Shown here in pieces: positions 45,167 to 52,825 of a stretch of 64,000 nt of DNA (the stretch's first letter is position 1; each line of letters starts with the position of its first letter). Origin of the DNA: Chitinophaga pinensis (GTDB taxonomy: Bacteria > Bacteroidota > Bacteroidia > NS11-12g > UBA9320); assembly GCA_945897885.1 (NCBI GenBank), contig CAMDGU010000009.1, forward strand, positions 1 through 64,000. The letters run 5' to 3'. A program made the translations under genes and the position numbers. The notes below the pieces were generated by a model that saw only the letters and a list, made by a program, of their open reading frames with translations, ran no database searches and was not told the DNA's origin.

Positions 45167-45322
45167 TTAATTATTTGCTTCGTTAAGCGATTGTGCAATA
45201 TGATTATAAATAAAGCGGTTATATTGGCTTTCGTTCAACCATTCTTGCATGTATTCTTTTTCTTCTGCGTTGCAAAGATTTAAAATATACCTTGCTATAA
45301 CATTACCTTTTGCGAATTCCAT
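45167..45322 (-). CDS. 51-aa FecR-N-terminus-like microprotein
   Basis: This short ORF runs from an ATG at 45322 to TAA at 45167. Its sequence (ARYILNLCNAEEKEYMQEWL and NRFIYNHIAQSLNEA) resembles the cytoplasmic anti-sigma segment of FecR proteins (LIRYxxGExxxEE...), but there is no transmembrane helix or periplasmic part. It lies between the ECF sigma gene and the full FecR gene, in the same direction. It could bind the sigma factor without membrane control or be a remnant of a duplicated fecR. Similarity was judged by eye. Confidence 0.6.
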   Translation of the reverse strand: MEFAKGNVIARYILNLCNAEEKEYMQEWLNESQYNRFIYNHIAQSLNEANN

Positions 45323-45370
45323 AATACATTAATTCTCCGCACATACAACACCATTACCCCCCATATACCC

Positions 45371-45907
45371 CTAAGTGATTTTAAAAATAGTTTCTAATAC
45401 ACTGATAATTAGTGCTAAAAAAATTAAAATACTTTTTCGTATTACCTTTATGGCATTGCCAATTTGGTTTTCCACCGTTTTGGCAGAGATACCAAGTAGG
45501 TTAGCTATTTCTTTATAACTTAGCTGTTCATATCGGCTAAGGATAAATATTTCCCTGCATTTTTCGGGCAGGGTATTTATGGCATTTTTTATGGTAGCTT
45601 CTGTTTGTTTGGCCTCCAAATTTGAAACAATGGTATCTGGAATACTCACTTCCTCCGAAATATCTATGGAATTATTTTGAACCTTAGTGCGATTTAATTT
45701 ATTAAAGCAGCGATGTTTTACTGCTGTCATCAGGTAGGCTTTAGGGTTTTCTGTTGTGGGAAAAGCTTCGCGTTTTTCCCAAATATTCATAAACAATTCC
45801 TGAACGGTATCAATGGCTTCCTGCTCGTTTTTAAGATAGAAATACGCAAAATTTACCAGTCCGGGCTGGTAAGTCTTATACAGTATTTCAAAACGGGCAA
45901 TATCCAA
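45371..45907 (-). CDS. ECF-family RNA polymerase sigma factor
   Basis: This 178-residue sigma-70-like factor has a region 2 (about residues 10-77: LYKTYQPGLVNFAYFYLKNEQEAIDTVQELFMNIWEKRE, AYLMTAVKHRCFNKL). Region 4 (about 110-158) contains LPEKCREIFILSRYEQLSYKEIANLLGISAKTVENQI. The start codon is TTG at 45907, as no ATG or GTG is available in the frame. The C-terminal ILIFLALIISVLETIF is hydrophobic, which is unusual in an ECF sigma and may matter for membrane contact. It is the first gene of the FecR/receptor operon and most likely directs its own transcription. Confidence 0.93.
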   Translation of the reverse strand: MDIARFEILYKTYQPGLVNFAYFYLKNEQEAIDTVQELFMNIWEKREAFPTTENPKAYLMTAVKHRCFNKLNRTKVQNNSIDISEEVSIPDTIVSNLEAKQTEATIKNAINTLPEKCREIFILSRYEQLSYKEIANLLGISAKTVENQIGNAIKVIRKSILIFLALIISVLETIFKIT

Positions 45908-45935
45908 AGGAGTGATTTATTATTTATAAGGCGGA

Positions 45936-45964
45936 CAAAGGTAATTATTTTATTTTCTTTCAAT
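45936..45964 (-). promoter_or_regulatory. Promoter of the ECF sigma operon
   Basis: On the minus strand a perfect -7 element TACCTTTG (45943-45936) is preceded, after a 17-base spacer, by ATTG (45964-45961), close to the -33 TTTG. This is the housekeeping promoter form and would provide basal expression of the sigma gene. Confidence 0.55.
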
Positions 45965-46016
45965 TTTTAGACTGATAGAAAGTTAAATTGTTACAAGTAA
46001 AAAAAAAAATAAAAAA

Positions 46017-46047
46017 TTTGGATTAAACATAAATTCATATAATTTTG
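46017..46047 (+). promoter_or_regulatory. Promoter of tRNA-Val
   Basis: A perfect -33 TTTG (46017-46020), a 19-base spacer and a perfect -7 TAATTTTG (46040-46047) stand 13 bases before the tRNA. This is a textbook Bacteroidota housekeeping promoter. Confidence 0.85.
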
Positions 46048-46060
46048 CAGCCCTCTAAAC

Positions 46061-46135
46061 GGGAGCTTAGCTCAGCTGGTTCAGAGCACCTGCCTTACAA
46101 GCAGGGGGTCACTGGTTCGAACCCAGTAGCTCCCA
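46061..46135 (+). tRNA. tRNA-Val (anticodon TAC)
   Basis: A complete cloverleaf can be folded: acceptor stem GGGAGCT/AGCTCCC, D-arm GCTC/GAGC, anticodon stem CCTGC/GCAGG with loop CTTACAA (anticodon TAC at 46096-46098, reading valine codons), and T-arm ACTGG/CCAGT with TTCGAAC. The discriminator base is A, and CCA is not encoded. It has its own promoter and terminator and is a single-gene unit. Confidence 0.97.
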
Positions 46136-46145
46136 CAATACCAAT

Positions 46146-46182
46146 AAAGGGTTTCAAATTTTGAAACCCTTTATTTTTTTTT
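46146..46182 (+). terminator. Rho-independent terminator of tRNA-Val
   Basis: A long near-perfect hairpin (AAAGGGTTTCAA/TTGAAACCCTTT, 46146-46172) is followed by a run of T (46174-46182). It lies 11 bases after the tRNA 3' end. Confidence 0.9.
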
Positions 46183-46385
46183 AAAAATAAAAGACATAGG
46201 TTTTTATGATTAAATATCTTGGATGAAAAAAAAACATCTTTCAGCCATTTGCCAATGACAATTATCATGTAATTTTTTTTTAGGGTTTCCTTTTTTTTGA
46301 GTTCCTTTGATTGAATGTAAAAGATATAATCGGCTCTTTGGATTGTCGTTATATCTTTTCATACTACACTTAAAAATTAAAAATT

Positions 46386-48515
46386 ATGAAGGTTTATGAC
46401 GAAAAGCACATTAAAAATTTAGCTTTGGTTGGGGCTCACAAATGTGGTAAAACCACGTTGGCTGAAACCATGCTTTTTGAGGCTGGTATTATTAACCGCC
46501 GCGGCACAGTGGAAGCAAAAAATACAGTATCCGATTACCATCAGGTGGAGCAAGACAGAGAAACTACCATATTTGCCACCCCCCTGCATACCGAGTGGAG
46601 GAATTATAAAATTAATTTGATAGATACTCCTGGTTTGGATGATTTTATTGGAGAAATAGCCAGCACTATGCGCATAGCGGATACTGTAGCCATGGTTATT
46701 AATGGCGTGCATGGTGTAGAGGTAGGTACCGAAATTATTTGGGATTATATTGACAGGATGAGGAAACCCATCCTTTTTGTTATAAACCATATCGACCATC
46801 CAAACGCCAATTTTGAAGATAGCTATCAATCCATAAAGCGAGCTTTTGGTAAGAATGCAATGCTTATGCAATATCCGGTAAAAATAAACGGAGGCATTGG
46901 TATTATTGATCTTCTAAAAATGCGATTGTACAAGTTTGGTCCTGATGGTGGCAAACCTGAAAAATTGCCTATTCCTGAAGAAGAGGCTGAAAAAGCAGAA
47001 GCACTGCATAATAAATTAGTAGAAAAAGCTGCTGAAAACGATGAAAAATTGATGGAACTTTTTTTCGAAAAAGGAACATTGAACGAAGAAGAAATGAGAG
47101 AAGGAATCAAACAAGGCATGTTGCATCATGAATTGTTCCCTATTTTCTGTGTATCAGCTCTTAAAGATGTGGGAAGCGGACGATTGATGGGCTTTATTGA
47201 TAATGTAGCTCCTGCAGCTTCTGAACTAAATCCTGAACAAAGTGTAGAAGGTGATGAAATAAAATGTGATGCCACAAAACCCTTAGCTTTATTAGTTTTT
47301 AAAACCCTTTTTGAAGCCAATTTGGGTCAGGTAAGTTTCTTTAAGGTAAAGTCGGGTGAAATAAAGCCTGGAGACAAGGTTGTGAATTCCAGAACTGGTG
47401 AAGAACAAACCATCAGTCAACTTTATATTATGGATGGCAATAAGCGTGAACCGGTTGAAAAATTAAGTTCAGGGGATATAGGTGCAGCGCTTAAACTTAA
47501 ATTTACTGAAACCAATGATACGCTGCATTCATTACAAAAAAAGATAACAATACAGCCTATTCAGTTTCCTGAACCAAGAATTATAAAAGCTGTATTTCCT
47601 GTAAACAAAAAGGATGAAGAAAAAATGAGTGAAGTATTGCGCAAAATTCACAGCCAGGACCCAACGATAGTAATTTCATTTAACAATGAGGTAAGACAAT
47701 TATTAATAGGTTGCCAGGGAGAACTGCACCTTGCGGTGGTTGAATGGATATTAAACCATGAATACGGTATCGAAGTTGAATTTATGGCTCCACGTATTTC
47801 GTATCGTGAAACCATACAACGTTCGGCAACTGCCAGTTACAGACACAAAAAACAATCCGGTGGGTCAGGCCAATATGGCGAAGTACATTTAAAAATAGAA
47901 CCACACACCGAAGGAATGCCCGAGCCACAAGGTTTTCAAATACGGGGAAAAGAAGAAATTCCGCTACCTTGGGGAGGAGTCTTGGTGTTTTATAATTGCA
48001 TAGTTGGTGGTGTTATTGATGCTCGTTTTTTACCTTCCATTCGCAAGGGTATAATGGAGGTAATGGAAAATGGCCCTATAACCGGTTCCTATGCCCGCGA
48101 TATCAGAGTAATGATTTATGATGGTAAAATGCATGCGGTAGATTCCAATGATATCTCGTTTAAAATAGCCGGCAGTCATGCCTTTAAGGGAGCCTTTTTA
48201 AATGCCAATCCACGATTATTGGAACCTAATTATGATTTGGAAGTAAAAGTTCCCGAAGATTTAATGGGTGAAATTATAACCGACCTACAATCGCGCCGCT
48301 CTGTAATTATGGGAATGGAAGGAACCGGTCATTATCAGGTTATAAAAGCCAAAACACCACAAGCCGAGTTATACCAATATTCAACTACCTTGCGGTCGAT
48401 GACACAAGGAAAAGGTTCCTTCAGTGCGAAGTTTTCAGGCTATAGCCACGTTCCTCAAAGCATACAGGATGAGTTATTAAAAACACATAAAACAGCTACC
48501 GTTGCTGCAGAGTAA
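46386..48515 (+). CDS. EF-G2-like elongation factor paralogue lacking the catalytic His
   Basis: This 709-residue protein has the five-domain EF-G layout: G domain, domain II (ALVFKTLFEANLGQVSFFKV), and domains III-V (GQYGEVHLKIEP; SGYSHVPQS). The P-loop is GAHKCGKT (16-23). In the G3 motif the canonical DTPGH reads DTPGL (residues 80-84), so the catalytic histidine is leucine. G4 reads NHID (134-137) instead of NKxD. Bacteroides encodes an EF-G paralogue without GTPase activity that supports translocation under energy limitation, and this gene may be its counterpart. That it is not the main EF-G follows from these changes. It is probably monocistronic. Confidence 0.88.
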   Translation: MKVYDEKHIKNLALVGAHKCGKTTLAETMLFEAGIINRRGTVEAKNTVSDYHQVEQDRETTIFATPLHTEWRNYKINLIDTPGLDDFIGEIASTMRIADTVAMVINGVHGVEVGTEIIWDYIDRMRKPILFVINHIDHPNANFEDSYQSIKRAFGKNAMLMQYPVKINGGIGIIDLLKMRLYKFGPDGGKPEKLPIPEEEAEKAEALHNKLVEKAAENDEKLMELFFEKGTLNEEEMREGIKQGMLHHELFPIFCVSALKDVGSGRLMGFIDNVAPAASELNPEQSVEGDEIKCDATKPLALLVFKTLFEANLGQVSFFKVKSGEIKPGDKVVNSRTGEEQTISQLYIMDGNKREPVEKLSSGDIGAALKLKFTETNDTLHSLQKKITIQPIQFPEPRIIKAVFPVNKKDEEKMSEVLRKIHSQDPTIVISFNNEVRQLLIGCQGELHLAVVEWILNHEYGIEVEFMAPRISYRETIQRSATASYRHKKQSGGSGQYGEVHLKIEPHTEGMPEPQGFQIRGKEEIPLPWGGVLVFYNCIVGGVIDARFLPSIRKGIMEVMENGPITGSYARDIRVMIYDGKMHAVDSNDISFKIAGSHAFKGAFLNANPRLLEPNYDLEVKVPEDLMGEIITDLQSRRSVIMGMEGTGHYQVIKAKTPQAELYQYSTTLRSMTQGKGSFSAKFSGYSHVPQSIQDELLKTHKTATVAAE

Positions 48516-48541
48516 TTTTTAAATATTTTTTTAAGTAAAGA

Positions 48542-49495
48542 ATGCCGCGTTTTTTAGGACTTATCATTTTATTGTTGGTTATTATTTCGTGTAATAATCA
48601 GAAATTAAAAGAAGAGGCAGGTTCCGTTGATGCGGCATCTCTTATTATCTTGGGAACCCTTCAAGATGGAGGCTCACCGCATATTGGATGTAAAAAAGCA
48701 TGTTGCAAAAAGCTTTTTGAAAAACCCGACCCAACCCGAAAAGTGGTTTCATTGGGATTAATAGATTTCGAAAATAAGCAAACATGGTTGATGGAAGCCA
48801 CACCTGATATTACGTCACAACTTAAAGATTTAAAAAAAGTTGCAAAATTTCAGGAAACCGAAACACCCAATGGAATTTTTATTACTCATGCCCATATTGG
48901 TCATTATGCAGGCTTGATGTATTTAGGAAAGGAAGCTTTGGGAGCTAAAAATTTACCGATATATGCTATGCCTCGCATGAAATCGTATTTGGAAACCAAC
49001 GGACCATGGAGTCAGTTGGTGTCTCAAAATAATATTTTTTTAAGCCGTTTAAAAAAGGATTCCTCAGTAATATTAAGCAGCAATTTTTCTATTACTCCCT
49101 TTACAGTTCCGCATCGTGACGAATACTCCGAAACGGTGGGATATAAAATTAAAGGTCCAAATAAAACAGCCCTGTTTATTCCTGATATTAATAAGTGGAG
49201 TATTTGGGAAAAGCGCATAATTGATGAAATAGCCATGGTGGATTATGCCTTTATTGATGCCACATTTTATGATGGCAACGAAATTAATACCCGTAAGATT
49301 TCAGAAATTCCACATCCTTTTGTAATTGAAAGTATGGAACTTTTTAAAGGCTTACCGGCCTCTGAAAAAAGCAAAATTTATTTTATTCATTTCAATCATA
49401 CCAACCCTTTGTTGAACCCCCAAAGCAAACAAAGTAAAAATGTAATTAAACAAGGTTTTAAAATTGCCCGATTTGGGCAAGTCATAAATTTATAA
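48542..49495 (+). CDS. PqqB-like metallo-beta-lactamase-fold hydrolase, lipoprotein
   Basis: This 317-residue protein has a lipoprotein-type signal (IISC, Cys17). The core is an MBL-fold hydrolase resembling PqqB: LGTLQDGGSPHIGC (about residues 37-50) with a cysteine group C50, C54 and C55, metal-binding HAHIGH (116-121, where the usual HxHxDH Asp is Gly), VPHRDEYSETVGY, FIPDINKW and IHFNHTNPLLN. The altered Asp implies changed metal occupancy, as in PqqB-type relatives. No other pqq genes are nearby, so a PQQ role is not supported. It is 26 bases downstream of the EF-G2-like gene and converges on the frameshifted lipoprotein. Confidence 0.8.
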   Translation: MPRFLGLIILLLVIISCNNQKLKEEAGSVDAASLIILGTLQDGGSPHIGCKKACCKKLFEKPDPTRKVVSLGLIDFENKQTWLMEATPDITSQLKDLKKVAKFQETETPNGIFITHAHIGHYAGLMYLGKEALGAKNLPIYAMPRMKSYLETNGPWSQLVSQNNIFLSRLKKDSSVILSSNFSITPFTVPHRDEYSETVGYKIKGPNKTALFIPDINKWSIWEKRIIDEIAMVDYAFIDATFYDGNEINTRKISEIPHPFVIESMELFKGLPASEKSKIYFIHFNHTNPLLNPQSKQSKNVIKQGFKIARFGQVINL

Positions 49496-49974
49496 AGAAA
49501 TTCATTTTTTATAAACCCCATAAAGTCCAAGGTCGGTATGGGATAATTCGACACCGTTAATCTCAAATTTTTAATATGTTCAGCTCGACAGCAATCATGG
49601 TTGCTTAAAGTTTCGGTAACATTAAACAAAATGGTGTCAATATCATGATCATTCAATTTTAAAAAGTAGTTTTTTTGCCCAGCTAAACTTTTTTGAATCC
49701 AATCGGAGGAGCCAAGAGTGACTCTTTTATTGGCGGTGTCAATATAGGAATCAATTTTAATCCTATGGGTTAGGTTATTTTCTATTGAGTAAATCTGAAT
49801 TGTATCAAGACTATATCGTTTTGTATATAACAAATCTTCAGAGGTGTTTTTATCAATAATTCTAAAATTAACAGATAGGGGAGGATTTTCACAGGCAGGG
49901 CATTTATAGCAACCTGTAAAAAGGAATGAAATACTGCCTGCAACTAGCAACAGGTATTTTACATATTTATTCAT
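49396..49974 (-). CDS. Hypothetical lipoprotein with apparent C-terminal frameshift
   Basis: The lipoprotein signal ends at Cys22 (LFTGC), followed by YKCPAC. I do not recognise the family; the mature part is beta-rich. As sequenced, the frame runs to 49396 and overlaps the convergent PqqB-like gene by 100 bases with an unnatural tail. Adding one A to the AAA at 49565-49567 would make the protein continue as NGVELSHTDLGLYGVYKK and stop at 49502, clearing the overlap. A single-base deletion (real or a sequencing error) is therefore likely. Only the segment from 49974 to about 49568 should be trusted. Confidence 0.65.
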   Translation of the reverse strand: MNKYVKYLLLVAGSISFLFTGCYKCPACENPPLSVNFRIIDKNTSEDLLYTKRYSLDTIQIYSIENNLTHRIKIDSYIDTANKRVTLGSSDWIQKSLAGQKNYFLKLNDHDIDTILFNVTETLSNHDCCRAEHIKNLRLTVSNYPIPTLDFMGFIKNEFLYKFMTCPNRAILKPCLITFLLCLLWGFNKGLV

Positions 49975-49975
49975 G

Positions 49976-50995
49976 CTAAAATACTTTTTTCAAAACCTCT
50001 TCTGCTTTCTCCATCATTTCCTCCGAAATATCAAGGTGGGTCACAAATCGAATCCAGCCGCCACCTGTAGCTGCAGCCAGTATGTTTTGTTCTTTCAGTA
50101 ATTGTAAGTAGCTATTCGCTTTTTCAACCGATTCAGTTTTAAAAAGTACAATATTGGTTTGCACAGGCATCACTTCTTTTACCGCATGCAATGATTTTAA
50201 AATACTTTCAAATTTTAAAGCTTTTTGATGGTCTTCAGCTAATCGGGTAATATTATTTTGCAACGCGTAAATACAGGCTGCGGCCAAATAACCAGCTTGT
50301 CGCATACCACCACCAAAACGTTTGCGGTGTTTTCGTGCAGCGGCTATAAACTCCTTTTTACCCACTAAAACTGAACCAACAGGGCAACCTAATCCTTTAC
50401 TAAAACACACCGAAATACTATCAAACCATTGGCTGTAATCTTTTGGGATTTGATTGGTTTTTACCAAGGCATTCCATAGTCGGGCACCGTCTAAATGGGT
50501 TTTTAAACCGTGTTTTTTTGAAGCTTCACAAACCGCAGAAATTTGCTCAGAGGTCCAGCAAATGCCCCCTCCTTTGTTTACGGTATTTTCAAGGCACACC
50601 AATTTGGTATCAGGAAAATGAATATCATCGCTATTGATATTTGTGATAACATCTTCGGGGTTAAAAATTCCACGTTCACCAAATAATAGGCGAACCGAAG
50701 CTCCAGAATTGAAAGCAATTCCACCACCTTCATAGCGATAAACATGAGCCGTTTGGTCGCAAATTATTTCATCACCCGGTTGGGTATGTGTTTTTATAGC
50801 TACCTGATTGGCCATGGTTCCACTTGGAAAAAAAAGGCCGGCTTCCATTCCAAAATAATCAGCCGTTAATTGCTGTAATTCATTTATGGAAGGGTCATCA
50901 CCAAACACATCATCACCCACTTTGGCGCTAAACATGGCTTCTATCATAGCCGCCGTTGGGCGGGTTACAGTATCACTTCGTAAATCAATAAGCAT
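49976..50995 (-). CDS. ltaE: Low-specificity L-threonine aldolase
   Basis: This 339-residue fold-type I PLP enzyme splits L-threonine or L-allo-threonine into glycine and acetaldehyde. The N-terminus is the family standard LIDLRSDTVTRPT, then MEAGLFFPSGTMANQ, HVYRYEGGG and HLDGARLWNA. The PLP lysine is K200 in CFSKGLGCPVGS. The C-terminus is normal, and the length fits the family. It starts 85 bases from the divergent outer-membrane protein gene and ends 1 base from the lipoprotein start (same strand, so probably co-transcribed). Confidence 0.94.
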   Translation of the reverse strand: MLIDLRSDTVTRPTAAMIEAMFSAKVGDDVFGDDPSINELQQLTADYFGMEAGLFFPSGTMANQVAIKTHTQPGDEIICDQTAHVYRYEGGGIAFNSGASVRLLFGERGIFNPEDVITNINSDDIHFPDTKLVCLENTVNKGGGICWTSEQISAVCEASKKHGLKTHLDGARLWNALVKTNQIPKDYSQWFDSISVCFSKGLGCPVGSVLVGKKEFIAAARKHRKRFGGGMRQAGYLAAACIYALQNNITRLAEDHQKALKFESILKSLHAVKEVMPVQTNIVLFKTESVEKANSYLQLLKEQNILAAATGGGWIRFVTHLDISEEMMEKAEEVLKKVF

Positions 50996-51043
50996 GGTGT
51001 AAAATTAGTAAAAAGGCAAGGAAAGCAATGAAATTATAAAGGT

Positions 51044-51073
51044 TTTGACTTGTACATAATTTGAATACATTTG
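51044..51073 (+). promoter_or_regulatory. Promoter of the outer-membrane protein gene
   Basis: A perfect -33 TTTG (51044-51047), an 18-base spacer and a perfect -7 TACATTTG (51066-51073) lie directly before the ATG at 51081. The leader would be very short. Confidence 0.75.
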
Positions 51074-51080
51074 AAGCATT

Positions 51081-52130
51081 ATGAATAAACTTTTGCTTCT
51101 AATTTTGGCTATATCCTTCAAATACAGTTGGGCAGGAAATGATACAACTGCAATGAAAGAAGGCAAATGGCTAACTAAGTATTGTGCCGCCCGAATAGTA
51201 GGTATGAGCCCCAACAAAGTTATTTCCTTAGGCTATGATTATGAATTTGGGCAAACCTTAAAATCATCGGATATTGGGAGTTTTGATAAAAAGGCCGAGC
51301 CACCAATTATTGAAACCACCAAGTATAAGCGAGTAAGTGGATTACGATTTAGTGCAAAAGCACCCATTATTAATAATCCCAAAATCATTTGGCAATTTGG
51401 TCTTAATTATTGGGCTATAAATTATTTAAGGGAACAAGCTACTTATCCGGTTATCAGTCCAAAATTTGGGGCAGAACTTACCCGCCTTACAACTGCAGGC
51501 ATGAATACCTCTGTTTACAAACCTTTAAACGCCAAGGAATTTTTAATTTTCCAAACCTCTGTTGATTTAAACGGAGATTATAAATTAGGCAATTTACATC
51601 CCTTAAAATACTTGAGATATTCTGGTGTTGTAATGTACGGGAAACGAGTACACGACCGCAAGCAATGGGCATTAGGTGTTGCCCGGGGCTACAATGCTGG
51701 GCAAGTTACCATTTTGCCAATGGTTATGTTTAACTATACTTCGCCCAACAAAAAATGGGGTACAGAAATAATGCTACCTGCCAGAGCATGGTATCGCTAC
51801 TCAATTAATAAAAACAGCTTGTTTCGTGCCGGATTTGAATTGGAAGGAGCCAGTTATCACTTAAGCAATATCAATACATCCGTTTCAAATATGGAATTGC
51901 GACGCGGGCAATTGCGCTTCAAAGGTGAGTACCAGCGCAAACTTTACAAATCATTTTGGATAGCCCTGCAACCGGGGTATTGCACCATGCTTAATTTTAA
52001 TTTGGATGCTGTGGGAGCTGATGGTAAGGATTTTTCAAGGCAATTTGACAGCAAAAAAAAGCATGCCATGATAAATGACCTTTCTGACTTTTTCTTTCTT
52101 AACTTGAGTATAAACTTTGTGAGTTTATAA
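51081..52130 (+). CDS. Outer-membrane beta-barrel protein, unknown function
   Basis: This 349-residue protein has a signal peptide (about residues 1-18, ending in SWAG) and many amphipathic strands typical of an outer-membrane barrel (PKIIWQFGLNYWAINYL, LIFQTSVDLNGDYKL, WGTEIMLPARAWYRYS, SLFRAGFELEGASYHL). It ends in FLNLSINFVSL rather than with a terminal aromatic residue. The overall style resembles the DUF6268 family of Bacteroidota, but this is only a visual impression. It has a strong promoter of its own and converges on the DUF2231-like gene. Confidence 0.75.
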   Translation: MNKLLLLILAISFKYSWAGNDTTAMKEGKWLTKYCAARIVGMSPNKVISLGYDYEFGQTLKSSDIGSFDKKAEPPIIETTKYKRVSGLRFSAKAPIINNPKIIWQFGLNYWAINYLREQATYPVISPKFGAELTRLTTAGMNTSVYKPLNAKEFLIFQTSVDLNGDYKLGNLHPLKYLRYSGVVMYGKRVHDRKQWALGVARGYNAGQVTILPMVMFNYTSPNKKWGTEIMLPARAWYRYSINKNSLFRAGFELEGASYHLSNINTSVSNMELRRGQLRFKGEYQRKLYKSFWIALQPGYCTMLNFNLDAVGADGKDFSRQFDSKKKHAMINDLSDFFFLNLSINFVSL

Positions 52131-52134
52131 GAAA

Positions 52135-52629
52135 CTAATCCTCGTCTTGCTCTCCTCCGCCTTGTTCTTGTGCTGGTGTGTTTACACCATTTGGGCCAAC
52201 TTCGGTATGACGAATTTGTCCACCTAAATAACCGGTTCGGGCTACCAATCCAAAACTAACAAGTGAAATAAGCAAAACCACTAACGCCACTTTATTGGCC
52301 AATGCTGATTTTTTATAGCTTAAGAAAAGTCCGATAAGCGATGTGCCTCCCAAAATCATTAAGGAAATGAAAGCAAGCTCGGCAGCTTCTTCGTGTTCTT
52401 CAATCATACTTTTGGCAATTCCGGCAATATTTTCCACAGTTTCTTCGGCAGCTTCGCCTGTAAAATAGGCTATGGCAGCACCAATGGCTGCAATAATAAG
52501 AACATTATAAGCAGCTATTTTCGTTTGATTGCTTTTGGTCCAAAGGCCATGCGAAAGCACAAGCCCACCCAATATGGAGCCAAAAATAGGTAGATGAGTA
52601 ACGAGTAAATGAATATGTGTTTGGTTCAT
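52135..52629 (-). CDS. DUF2231-like membrane protein
   Basis: This 164-residue protein has four transmembrane helices. The N-terminal HIHLLVTHLPIFGSILG and the late ARTGYLGGQIRHTE carry paired histidines at membrane ends, as in DUF2231-like proteins that may bind heme. Between helices 2 and 3 is an acidic loop (MIEEHEEAAELA). The C-terminal tail is Gly/Glu-rich and disordered. It converges on the barrel gene with a 4-base gap. Its function is unknown. Confidence 0.75.
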   Translation of the reverse strand: MNQTHIHLLVTHLPIFGSILGGLVLSHGLWTKSNQTKIAAYNVLIIAAIGAAIAYFTGEAAEETVENIAGIAKSMIEEHEEAAELAFISLMILGGTSLIGLFLSYKKSALANKVALVVLLISLVSFGLVARTGYLGGQIRHTEVGPNGVNTPAQEQGGGEQDED

Positions 52630-52825
52630 GGTGATTATATTTCAAATCAAAGGTAAAGGATGCGGCAATAAAAACCAATGATATTTATCAGTTTGGGCTT
52701 ATTTAGGATTGTTATAGATGGGGGTGATTTAAATATTAATTACTTTGTGCCTCCGTGCGATATTTTTCCTCAAACACAAGTCCAAATCCCCTAAATTTGA
52801 GGGTTTATTCTCTTTCAAAAATTAA

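Noticed and set aside
46419-46871. 150-residue minus-strand frame inside the EF-G2-like gene
   Set aside because: Antisense to the conserved G domain, low-complexity composition and no start signals.
48542-49495. PQQ biosynthesis locus
   Set aside because: Only a PqqB-like fold is present, with a lipoprotein signal; no pqqA, C, D or E nearby.
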